Assembly (NCBI GenBank): GCA_003248935.1
Contig: QFQF01000009.1
Location: forward strand, 82,070-146,069
Origin: Sphingobium sp.
GTDB taxonomy: Bacteria; Pseudomonadota; Alphaproteobacteria; Sphingomonadales; Sphingomonadaceae
Reading direction: 5' to 3'
DNA: 64,000 nucleotides
The notes beneath the pieces were generated by a model that saw only the letters and a list, made by a program, of their open reading frames with translations, was not told where the DNA came from and ran no database searches. How positions within the stretch are numbered: position 1 is the first letter of the stretch; each line of letters begins with the position of its first letter. Made by a program: the position numbers and the translations under genes. Shown piece by piece: positions 35,708 through 43,685 of this stretch.

Positions 35708-37792
35708 ATGATGAAGACCAGACTGCCGCTGCTGTTGGGAACCGCGATGATCATCGCACCGGTCCCCGCATGGGCACAGGACGACGGAGACGGGGAAGGC
35801 ATGACCCGCCTGACGCTCGACCGCATGGTCATTTCCGCCGGCACGGAGAAAGTCGCGATCGACACGCCCCAAGCCGTCAGCACGCTGGATCAGGAAGATA
35901 TCGACCAGACGCAGGCGACGACCATCGGCGACCTGCTGGAAGGGATGCCGGGCGTCAACGTTCAGGGCGGCGTCGGCCAGCTGGGCCAGGGCTTCAACAT
36001 CCGCGGCATGGGCACGGCGATCGGCGACAGCGACAACCGCATCCTGATGACCGTCGATGGGGTCACCAAATTCTACGAACAGTATCGCATGGGCGCCTTC
36101 TTCAGCGAGCCCGAGCTTTACAAGCGGGTGGAGGTTCTGCGCGGTCCGGCTTCATCGACACTCTATGGCGCGGGCGCCCTTGCCGGCGTCATCAACTTCA
36201 CCACGAAGGATGCGTCCGACTTCCTGAAGGATGGCGATCCGCTGGCCGTCCGCCTGAAGGGGGCGACCGAAACCAATGCGGAGGCGCATACCCTGTCCGG
36301 TATCGTCGCCGCCCAGCCGATCGAGGGCGTGGAACTGCTCGGCAGCTACAATTACCGCCGCAGCGACGACTACAAGAGCGGCAATGGCGATACCGTTCCC
36401 GCTTCGGCCACCGAATCCGACAGCTGGCTGGTCAAGGGTCGCGTGTCGATCGGCGGGAACAGGAAGCATGCAATCTGGGCCAGTTACCAGGACTGGATCA
36501 GCGACGCGCCGCAGGTCTACGATCAGGTGTCGGCAGCCACGGGCAGCAGCCTGATGCGCCGCCGCGTCCACGACAAGACCGCCGTGCTCGGCTACGTCAA
36601 CGATTTCGACGGCAGCAAGCTGTTCAACGTGGAAGCGCAGATCGCGTACTCGCTGTCGAAGGTTCATCAGACCGAGACCACCTTCCTTGGTGCCAATCTG
36701 GAATATTCCGACTTCTCCTATGAAAGCTGGCAGGGGAAGGTCCAGAACACCAGCGAGTTCGACCTGGGTGGTGACTGGACGACTTTCCTGATCGTCGGCG
36801 GCCAGTGGAGCAGGCAGGAGCGCCGCAATCCGCGCGTGGCCTTCAGCGGGACGGTCACGCCCGGCGCGGGCACTCATCCCGAAGGAGACATGAGCCGCTA
36901 TGGCCTGTTCGGGCAGTTGGAGATCGTGTGGTCGGACAAGCTGACCATCATGCCGGGCGTCCGTGTCGACTGGACCGACCTGAAGCCCGGCGACACGGTG
37001 GTCGGCGGCACCGTCCTTACCGACCGGGTGAAGGACAGCGGCGTTTCCCCCAAGCTGGCCGCGCTCTACAATCTGACACCCTGGCTCGGCCTGTTCGGGT
37101 CGGTGGCGCGCACGGTGCGCATGCCCAATATCGACGAGGTCTTCACGCGCAGCACGACCCGGCCGAACAACCCCGACCTGCGCCCGGAGAAATCGGACAA
37201 TTATGAGGTCGGCTTCACGTTTTCCTTCGACGATATGCTGGGCAAAAGCGACCGGTTCAGGGCCAAGACCACCCTGTTCCAGAACAACGTCAAGGATCTG
37301 ATCGTCAATGTCTCGGCAGCGGCCGGCACGCCCTATTTCCAGAACATCAACCGCTCCCGGTTCAAGGGGCTGGAGGTCGAGGCCGAATATGGGATCGGCG
37401 GCTTCTTCGCCCGCGGCAACATGTCGTTCATCGACGGCAAGAACCGGCTGACGGACGAGTATCTGAACACCATTCCCGCCAACGACTACCGCCTGACGCT
37501 GGGTTATGCCGACGCGGCGACGGGCCTGTCGGGCGGATGGACCGGTGAGTTCGCCGAACGGCAGGACAAGGTGACGACCGGCACGTTCGCTTCGGCCGGG
37601 TCGGGCCTGCCGACGCCGGGCTACACCGTCCACAACCTCTTCTTCGCCTTCAAGCCGCAGAGCGGACCGGCCAGGGGGTTCGAGTTCCGGATCGCGGTGG
37701 ATAACGTCTTCGACAAGCAGTATCGCCGCCACCTCTCCTCGCTGGCGGCGGAAGGGCAGAGCTTCAAGCTTACCGTGGCCAACACGTTCTGA
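35708..37792 (+). CDS. TonB-dependent receptor, metal/heme type
   Basis: A 694-aa outer-membrane receptor with signal peptide (LPLLLGTAMIIAPVPAWA), a plug domain (TIGDLLEGMPGVNVQGG, RVEVLRGPASSTLYGAGALAG) and a 22-strand-type barrel ending in phenylalanine (VANTF). The plug resembles heme/hemoglobin receptors and other metal receptors. ATG 35708 preceded by AAAGGGGG. A dedicated tonB starts 4 bp after its stop. Confidence 0.9.
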   Translation: MMKTRLPLLLGTAMIIAPVPAWAQDDGDGEGMTRLTLDRMVISAGTEKVAIDTPQAVSTLDQEDIDQTQATTIGDLLEGMPGVNVQGGVGQLGQGFNIRGMGTAIGDSDNRILMTVDGVTKFYEQYRMGAFFSEPELYKRVEVLRGPASSTLYGAGALAGVINFTTKDASDFLKDGDPLAVRLKGATETNAEAHTLSGIVAAQPIEGVELLGSYNYRRSDDYKSGNGDTVPASATESDSWLVKGRVSIGGNRKHAIWASYQDWISDAPQVYDQVSAATGSSLMRRRVHDKTAVLGYVNDFDGSKLFNVEAQIAYSLSKVHQTETTFLGANLEYSDFSYESWQGKVQNTSEFDLGGDWTTFLIVGGQWSRQERRNPRVAFSGTVTPGAGTHPEGDMSRYGLFGQLEIVWSDKLTIMPGVRVDWTDLKPGDTVVGGTVLTDRVKDSGVSPKLAALYNLTPWLGLFGSVARTVRMPNIDEVFTRSTTRPNNPDLRPEKSDNYEVGFTFSFDDMLGKSDRFRAKTTLFQNNVKDLIVNVSAAAGTPYFQNINRSRFKGLEVEAEYGIGGFFARGNMSFIDGKNRLTDEYLNTIPANDYRLTLGYADAATGLSGGWTGEFAERQDKVTTGTFASAGSGLPTPGYTVHNLFFAFKPQSGPARGFEFRIAVDNVFDKQYRRHLSSLAAEGQSFKLTVANTF

Positions 37793-37796
37793 CGCC

Positions 37797-38558
37797 ATGG
37801 ACCGGGCGGCGCGTTCCTTTCGTATCGGCGGACCGGCGGCGGCTTCGCTGCTGGTCAACGGCCTGCTGATCGCCGCGTTGCTCAACCTCGGCATGGGACA
37901 TGTCAGCCGCCGCGCGGAATCGCCGTCGCTGACTGTCCTGTCGCTGACGCTTCTCAAGGGGGACGAGCGCAGTCAGGAGGAAACGGCGGCGGCGACGCCA
38001 AATACCGCCGTCGTTGCCCCGTCTCCATCCACGAAGCCGGAGCCGGTGTCACGACCATCGGCTCTCAGTCCGGTCGCTCCGCCCGTGATCCCGCCACCGC
38101 CCCGCATCACGCTGGCCGTACCGGTCCAGGCGGTCGCGGCAGTGGCGAGCTCCGTCGCGGCGGCGCCGCAGCCCACAGCGGCGTCAGCTTCGTCGTCCAC
38201 ATCCACCGTTGCGCCGCCGTCGCGGCACGGGGCGGTCGACGGGCTGGATATCAAGGCGCCCCCCGGCACGAGCCGCAGCTATGCCGCGAAGGTCCGCTCC
38301 TGGCTCTATGCGCACAAGATCTATCCCCGCAGGGCACGCATGCGACGCGAGGAGGGGCAGGTGCAGGTTCGCTTCGTTCTCGACCGCGCGGGCATGTTGC
38401 TTGAAGGGGTGATTGTCCGGGGATCGGGCAATGCCGTACTCGACGAGGAGGCTACCGCGATGATGCGCCGGGCATCGCCCTATCCGCGCGCGCCCGTGGA
38501 ACTGCCCGGCGAGCGTATAGAATTCACGGTGCCGATCGAATTCACCATGCCGATCTGA
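37797..38558 (+). CDS. tonB: Energy transducer TonB
   Basis: A 253-aa TonB: N-terminal membrane anchor (SLLVNGLLIAALLNLGMG, about residues 18-35), a Pro/Ala/Ser-rich periplasmic linker (residues about 55-155) and a C-terminal TonB domain (YAAKVRSWLYAHKIYPRRA, then VLDRAGMLLEGVIVRGSG and FTVPIEFTMPI). It passes proton-motive-force energy to its partner receptor. The 4-bp spacing to the receptor gene marks an operon. Confidence 0.92.
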   Translation: MDRAARSFRIGGPAAASLLVNGLLIAALLNLGMGHVSRRAESPSLTVLSLTLLKGDERSQEETAAATPNTAVVAPSPSTKPEPVSRPSALSPVAPPVIPPPPRITLAVPVQAVAAVASSVAAAPQPTAASASSSTSTVAPPSRHGAVDGLDIKAPPGTSRSYAAKVRSWLYAHKIYPRRARMRREEGQVQVRFVLDRAGMLLEGVIVRGSGNAVLDEEATAMMRRASPYPRAPVELPGERIEFTVPIEFTMPI

Positions 38559-38673
38559 GGGCTCGCATCCCTTCCGCTAAACGGCGAGAAAGCCCGGTAG
38601 CCGCACACTTTCTGCTCGTCGCCGTTTCATAACGGGCCAACGCTTAGATAGGGACGGCTTCACAACGACTTGG

Positions 38674-38707
38674 CTTTGTGGCTGCAATCATCGATGCAGC
38701 CACAAAG
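38674..38707. promoter_or_regulatory. Perfect 13-bp stem, 8-nt loop
   Basis: CTTTGTGGCTGCA (38674-38686) pairs perfectly with TGCAGCCACAAAG (38695-38707). There is no T tract after it in either direction, so it is not a standard terminator. It sits between tonB and the FkbH-like gene and could be an operator or the 5'-leader structure of the latter. Confidence 0.45.
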
Positions 38708-38839
38708 GAGAGGCGCTGCGATCCGCGGGATCGTGGCAGATTCATTCCCGGCACCGGGCGGGGGCCACTGGTGCGGGGTGAAGGACGTGTGTGAAACCGG
38801 CCCCGTGCATGTTCTCCATGCGCCGGGCGTTGCGCTGGA

Positions 38840-40750
38840 GTGTGGATGTTTCGATCCTGGTTGCCTGTCTGTGAAGAGCCCGCCGCCGCGATACGCGAGG
38901 CGCTCGCCCAACCGGATGGTGTATCCCGCGTCCGCGCCCTGAAAAGCGTGGCCCGTCACGACCTCGATTTCCCCAGCACGATGCGGCTCGACAAGTCGCT
39001 GGCACGCGAGCGCGCAGCGCTTGGCGGTGCGGCTGCCGAGGGGTTTCAGCCTGTGCGGCTCGCAATCCTCTCCACGTCCACGACCAGCCATCTCTCGCCC
39101 GGTATCCGCGTCGCCGGCCTGGGCCGCGGCCTCATGATCGACATCTATGAGCCCGACTATGGCCAGATGCGGCAGGAACTGGTCGACCGTGCCTCCGGCC
39201 TGCACCGCTTCGCGCCGACCGCCGTGCTGTTCGCGCCAGACCCCTATACGCTGTTCGGCGTGTCCGGCGCGGCAGGGATCGACAATGCGCAGGATGCAGC
39301 GGCGACAGTGTCGCACGCGGTCGAGGGGTTGCGCCGGCAATGGGCGCAGGCTCGCGACATGTTCGGCGCGACCGTGCTGCAGCAATTGCCCTTTAACATA
39401 TTCGACCGGCTGATGGGTGAAAACGAGACGCGCCTCCCCGGCTCGCCGTTTTCGCTGATCCGCGCATTCCAGTCCGAACTGCGCAGCGCGGCGGATGCCG
39501 ATGGCGTCGACATCGTCGACCTTCAGCACTGGACCGGCCGGCAAGGCCTCGCCGCCTGGCATTCCCATGCGCTCTGGTGCCGCGCCAAGCAGGAAGTGCA
39601 CCCGACGATCACCCCGCTCTATGGCGATCTCGTCGCCCGCCTGCTCGCCGCCCGCGCGGGCAAATCGGCCAAGTGCCTGGTCCTCGACCTCGACAATACA
39701 GTCTGGGGCGGGGTGATCGGCGACGACGGCATGGAGGGGATCGTCATCGGTCAGGGATCGGCCGTGGGCGAGGGACATCTCGCCTTCCAGACCTACGCAA
39801 GGATGCTGGCGCGGCGCGGCGTCATCCTCGCGGTCTGTTCCAAAAACGACGACGCCGTCGCCCGCGAGCCGTTCAAGCGCCATCCGGACATGGTGTTGAA
39901 GCTGGACGACATCGCCTGCTTCGTCGCGAACTGGACCGACAAGGCGACCAATCTGCGCCGTATCGCCAAGGAACTGAACATCGGCATCGACACCCTCGTC
40001 TTCGCCGATGACAATCCGTTCGAGCGCAACCTTATCCGTCAGGAAATCCCCGACATCTTCGTGCCGGAACTGACCGACGAATCGTCCGACTATGCGGGGA
40101 TGGTTGCGGATTCCGGTTTCTTCGAGAGCGTGGCGCTGACGAAGGACGACCTCGCCAAGACCGAGCAATATCAGTCGAACGCCCGGCGCCAGGCACTGCT
40201 CGACGAGACGACCGATCTGGACGGTTACCTCGCCGCGCTGGACATGACGCTGAAGCATCAGGCGTTCGACGATCTGGGCGTCGCGCGGGTGACACAGTTG
40301 ATCAACAAGACCAACCAGTTCAACCTGACGACTCGCCGCTACACGGAACCCGAAGTGCGGGCGCTGCTCGATCATCCGGGCGCCATCACCCGGCAGATCC
40401 GCCTGACCGACAAGTTCGGCGACAACGGCATCATCTCCGTCATCATCGGCAAGCTCGACGACGAAAGCCGCGCGCTCGAGATCGAGACATGGCTGATGAG
40501 TTGCCGGGTGCTGGGGCGGCAGGTCGAGCAGGCGGCGCTGAACGTGCTGGTCGAGGCGGCCCAGGCGGCCGGCGCCGAAACGGTGATCGGCGCCTATATC
40601 CCCACCGACCGCAATTCCATGGTCAAGGACCATTACGCCAATCTCGGCTTTCAGCCCGCGGGCGAGGCCGATGGCATGTTCCGCTGGTCGCTGCAGGTCG
40701 CCGGCTACACCCCGTTTTCAACCCACATAGACATCGAGGCCATAGCGTGA
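38840..40750 (+). CDS. FkbH-like HAD-IIIC phosphatase/glyceryl loader with GNAT domain
   Basis: A 636-aa protein with the HAD-IIIC fold: DxD motif in VLDLDNTVWGGVIGDDG (near residue 280), VCSKNDDA and FADDNPFERN, followed by a C-terminal GNAT-like domain. Family members (FkbH) take D-1,3-bisphosphoglycerate, remove a phosphate and load the glyceryl unit on an acyl carrier protein. An N-terminal ~230-residue domain of unknown type precedes it. Start is GTG 38840 or ATG 38846. Its stop overlaps the start of an ACP gene (GTGA), strongly implying joint function. Confidence 0.85.
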   Translation: MWMFRSWLPVCEEPAAAIREALAQPDGVSRVRALKSVARHDLDFPSTMRLDKSLARERAALGGAAAEGFQPVRLAILSTSTTSHLSPGIRVAGLGRGLMIDIYEPDYGQMRQELVDRASGLHRFAPTAVLFAPDPYTLFGVSGAAGIDNAQDAAATVSHAVEGLRRQWAQARDMFGATVLQQLPFNIFDRLMGENETRLPGSPFSLIRAFQSELRSAADADGVDIVDLQHWTGRQGLAAWHSHALWCRAKQEVHPTITPLYGDLVARLLAARAGKSAKCLVLDLDNTVWGGVIGDDGMEGIVIGQGSAVGEGHLAFQTYARMLARRGVILAVCSKNDDAVAREPFKRHPDMVLKLDDIACFVANWTDKATNLRRIAKELNIGIDTLVFADDNPFERNLIRQEIPDIFVPELTDESSDYAGMVADSGFFESVALTKDDLAKTEQYQSNARRQALLDETTDLDGYLAALDMTLKHQAFDDLGVARVTQLINKTNQFNLTTRRYTEPEVRALLDHPGAITRQIRLTDKFGDNGIISVIIGKLDDESRALEIETWLMSCRVLGRQVEQAALNVLVEAAQAAGAETVIGAYIPTDRNSMVKDHYANLGFQPAGEADGMFRWSLQVAGYTPFSTHIDIEAIA

Positions 40751-40998
40751 CCGAAGACGAAATCCTTTCCCGGCTGGACGCGATTTTCCAGGACATTCTG
40801 GACGATGACGACATCACCCTGACGCCCGAGACGACGGCCGCCGACGTCAAGGACTGGGATTCGGCGAACCACATCAACATCGTCGTGTCGGTGGAGATGC
40901 GCTTCGGTATCAAGCTCAACAATGCCGAGGTCGAACGTCTGAAGAACGTCGGCGACTTCGTCTCGCTTATCCAGCAGAAGCTGGCCGCCAAGGCATGA
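40747..40998 (+). CDS. Acyl carrier protein
   Basis: An 83-aa acidic four-helix protein starting at GTG 40747, overlapping the stop of the FkbH-like gene by four bases. The phosphopantetheine serine is S39 in DWDSANHIN (Ala where DSL is usual). The rest, ITLTPETTAADVKDWDS and RFGIKLNNAEVE, is typical ACP. Too short for automated ORF cut-offs in this frame but its coupling and sequence are clear. It probably carries the glyceryl or other acyl group for the downstream acyltransferase. Confidence 0.92.
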   Translation: MTEDEILSRLDAIFQDILDDDDITLTPETTAADVKDWDSANHINIVVSVEMRFGIKLNNAEVERLKNVGDFVSLIQQKLAAKA

Positions 40999-41038
40999 GG
41001 GCAGCCCGAGCCGTCACGAGCGGGGGGATGGAAGCCCA

Positions 41039-42079
41039 GTGATCCGCGGCTTTCTGACGAAGCCCCTCGGTCCCGCCGCGTTCTGCGCGGTGCTTCTGGC
41101 CGTGGCTCTGATCCTGTTCGCCATTCCCTATCCCCCGCCGGGGGATGCAAAGCGGCTCGTCCAGATCGAGCGGACCGACGCGCGCATCGCAATCGTCGGC
41201 CCCTCGACCATATTCTATACCTCGATCTGCGACCAGGACACACGCACGGTGCCGCAGATGCTGTCGGACTACACCGGCCTCAAGGTTCTGGACATGTCGG
41301 TCGGCGGCCAGCCGCTGATCGATTCCGTCGACCTGTCGGCCCTTGCGAGCCGGAGCGGTACGATCACTGACATCGTCCTGCCCATCGCCTATCCGCAGAT
41401 CGACGACTGGAGTACGCCGCCCTATCGCAAGATGCTGTTCTTCAAGGCCGCTGTTCCCGGCTTCAGCGTTCATGCGGCACCGGACTTTGAAGCCTTCTGG
41501 TCCGGGATAACCGGCAAACCGCGGCGACTGGAGAACGGCTTCACCTTCGAAGGCACGACCTATCCCGACTATCGGGGGCTGACGGCAAAGTTCCAGACGG
41601 AAAAGGACGCGATGCGCTGTCCCGAACCCTTCACTCACGATCTTCGCTTCACGCGCGCCTATTACTGGTGGACGCATATCGCCAACGGCACCGGCGCGCA
41701 GTTCTATGACCTGATCGGCGACCTCGGCCGCGGCCTGGCGGCGAGGGGCAAGCGCCTGCATGTCGTGGTCCTGCCCACGAACCGGGATATTCTCGCGTCT
41801 CTGCAACCCGAATGGCCGGCACAAGTCGCCGCGCGGCAGAAGGCACTGGTCGACGGGCTCAGTGCGCGCGGCCTCGATGTCCTCGACCTGTCCGGCCAGT
41901 TCCGCGCAGCCGAGTTTTCCGGCCAGTGGTGCGCCTGCACCCACCTGTCGGAGAGCGGCCGCCGCCACCTGACGCAGGCGATCGCCGCACGCATCGGCGC
42001 GCCGGTCCGGTCCGGACGTGAAGAACCGCGCCGCGTCACCATGCTGACACAGACGCAGCCGCCGGAGGTCAGGCGCTAG
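41039..42079 (+). CDS. SGNH-hydrolase-like membrane-anchored protein
   Basis: A 346-aa protein with one N-terminal transmembrane/signal helix (LGPAAFCAVLLAVALILFAI) and a domain like the SGNH-family esterases/acyltransferases: block I resembles IAIVGPSTI and the last block CTHLSESGRR has the expected histidine. The N-terminal serine has the form GPS rather than GDS, as in AlgJ/AlgX-type relatives. Start GTG 41039. It sits between ACP and MBOAT, where DltD or AlgJ/AlgX would be in related systems. Confidence 0.7.
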   Translation: MIRGFLTKPLGPAAFCAVLLAVALILFAIPYPPPGDAKRLVQIERTDARIAIVGPSTIFYTSICDQDTRTVPQMLSDYTGLKVLDMSVGGQPLIDSVDLSALASRSGTITDIVLPIAYPQIDDWSTPPYRKMLFFKAAVPGFSVHAAPDFEAFWSGITGKPRRLENGFTFEGTTYPDYRGLTAKFQTEKDAMRCPEPFTHDLRFTRAYYWWTHIANGTGAQFYDLIGDLGRGLAARGKRLHVVVLPTNRDILASLQPEWPAQVAARQKALVDGLSARGLDVLDLSGQFRAAEFSGQWCACTHLSESGRRHLTQAIAARIGAPVRSGREEPRRVTMLTQTQPPEVRR

Positions 42080-42081
42080 AC

Positions 42082-43608
42082 ATGGTCTTCAGTTCCTTCC
42101 TCTTCATCTTCGGCTTCCTGCCGGTCGCGCTCATCGGCTTCTGGCTGTTGTCCCGGATCAGCCATCGCTGGTCGAAGCTGTGGCTCTGCCTCGCCTCTCT
42201 GGTCTTCTACGGCTGGTGGGAGGTGAAGTGGGTGCCCGTCCTGCTGATCTCGATCATCTTCAACTATGTGATCGGCTACACGATCATCGCGCGCGCCAAC
42301 GCGGGCAAGGAGTCCGGCGGGTTGCTGCTGGTCGGCGTCGGCGCCAACCTGCTGGCGCTCGTCTATTACAAATATCTGTTCGCGACCCTGTCCTTCTTCG
42401 CGCTTCAGGGCATGATGTATCATGTGGAGGGCCTGCCGCTCGGCATATCCTTCTTCACTTTCACCCAGATCGCATTCCTCGTCGACGTGAACCAGGGGTT
42501 CAAGGGCCGGTACACACCGACCAACTACCTTCTGTTCGTTACCTTCTTCCCGCACCTGATCGCCGGTCCGATCGTCCACCACCGCGACCTGATGCCGCAG
42601 TTCGAGGAGGAAAAGAACTATCACGTACAGCCGCGCGAGATCGCCATCGGCCTTGCCATCTTCGCCATCGGCCTCGCCAAGAAGACGCTGATCGCGGACA
42701 ATGCGTCGGAAATCTCGATACGGCTGCTGTCCGGGGAGAGCGGTTCCGTCACGACCGCGTGGGTTGGCGCGCTCAGCTATTCGATGCAGCTCTATTTCGA
42801 TTTTTCGGGCTATTCGGACATGGCGATCGGCCTTGCCCGCCTGTTCGGCATCAAGTTCCCGATCAACTTCCATTCGCCCTACAAGGCGACGAGCATCATC
42901 GATTTCTGGCAGCGCTGGCACATCACGCTCACCCGCTTCCTGACCGCCTATCTGTACAACCCGATCGCGCTGGCACTGGTGCGCAGGCGGGCGCGAAAGG
43001 GGCTCTCGACCTCGAAGCGGGTGTCGCGATCCCTGCGCGGTTTCCTGGAACTGATCGCCCTGCCGACCTTCGTCACCATGCTGCTGGCGGGCGTCTGGCA
43101 CGGCGCAGGGCTCCAGTTCGTCGTCTTCGGCGCGCTGCACGGCTTCTACATTTCCGCCAACCACGCGTGGCGGACCTTCGGACCGAAGGAAGAAAAAGCG
43201 CCGGGCCCGGTACTGCGCATCGCGCGCACGCTCGGTTATGGTGCGGTCGTCTATCTCTGTGTCCTTGTCGCCCAGATATTCTTCCGTGCGGAATCGGTGG
43301 ATGGCGCCGTCCGCGTCCTGACGCACATGATCGTGCCGGGCGCCGGCGTGACAGGACCGGATACCCCGGTCGTCGGGTTGTACGACATCGCGGTACTGGC
43401 TGGCGCGATGGCGATCGCATGGTTCGCGCCCAATACGCAGCAGATCATGGCCGACTACGACCCTGCTCTCGAACTCGACAGCCGCACGGGTGACTCGCGC
43501 ATCCGTGCCCGCCTGTCGCTCGGCTGGGCGATTATCTTCGGCGTTGTGCTGTTCCTTGGCCTCATCGCCATCCGCGACGGCCAGCCGTTCATTTACTTCC
43601 AGTTCTGA
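42082..43608 (+). CDS. MBOAT O-acyltransferase (AlgI/DltB-like)
   Basis: A 508-aa polytopic membrane O-acyltransferase. AlgI-type landmarks: FSSFLFIFGFLPVAL at the start, FIxFPHLIAGPIVHH, DFSGYSDMAIGLARLFGI and the catalytic-histidine region AGVWHGAGLQF/ALHGFYI. Family members transfer acyl groups across the inner membrane to surface polymers; DltB accepts D-alanyl-DltC (an ACP). With an ACP two genes upstream, the donor is probably acyl-ACP, perhaps glyceryl-ACP. It begins 2 bp after the SGNH gene. Confidence 0.93.
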   Translation: MVFSSFLFIFGFLPVALIGFWLLSRISHRWSKLWLCLASLVFYGWWEVKWVPVLLISIIFNYVIGYTIIARANAGKESGGLLLVGVGANLLALVYYKYLFATLSFFALQGMMYHVEGLPLGISFFTFTQIAFLVDVNQGFKGRYTPTNYLLFVTFFPHLIAGPIVHHRDLMPQFEEEKNYHVQPREIAIGLAIFAIGLAKKTLIADNASEISIRLLSGESGSVTTAWVGALSYSMQLYFDFSGYSDMAIGLARLFGIKFPINFHSPYKATSIIDFWQRWHITLTRFLTAYLYNPIALALVRRRARKGLSTSKRVSRSLRGFLELIALPTFVTMLLAGVWHGAGLQFVVFGALHGFYISANHAWRTFGPKEEKAPGPVLRIARTLGYGAVVYLCVLVAQIFFRAESVDGAVRVLTHMIVPGAGVTGPDTPVVGLYDIAVLAGAMAIAWFAPNTQQIMADYDPALELDSRTGDSRIRARLSLGWAIIFGVVLFLGLIAIRDGQPFIYFQF

Positions 43609-43644
43609 TGCCCGCGCTGGTTGGCCGCCGTCTCACGCTTCCTT

Positions 43645-43676
43645 AACTCCTGCCTGCTAGAAGCGCGGCAGGAGTT
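43645..43676 (+). promoter_or_regulatory. Hairpin hiding the ribosome-binding site of the chemoreceptor
   Basis: AACTCCTGCC (43645-43654) pairs perfectly with GGCAGGAGTT (43667-43676) over a 12-nt loop. The right arm contains the AGGAG sequence of the next gene's ribosome-binding site, 11 nt before ATG 43686. In RNA this could switch translation with temperature, ligand or a small RNA. Confidence 0.6.
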
Positions 43677-43685
43677 GGGGGTCGC

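Noticed and set aside
38660..40633. 657-codon minus-strand frame opposite the FkbH-like gene
   Set aside because: FkbH motifs and the ACP overlap fix the coding strand.
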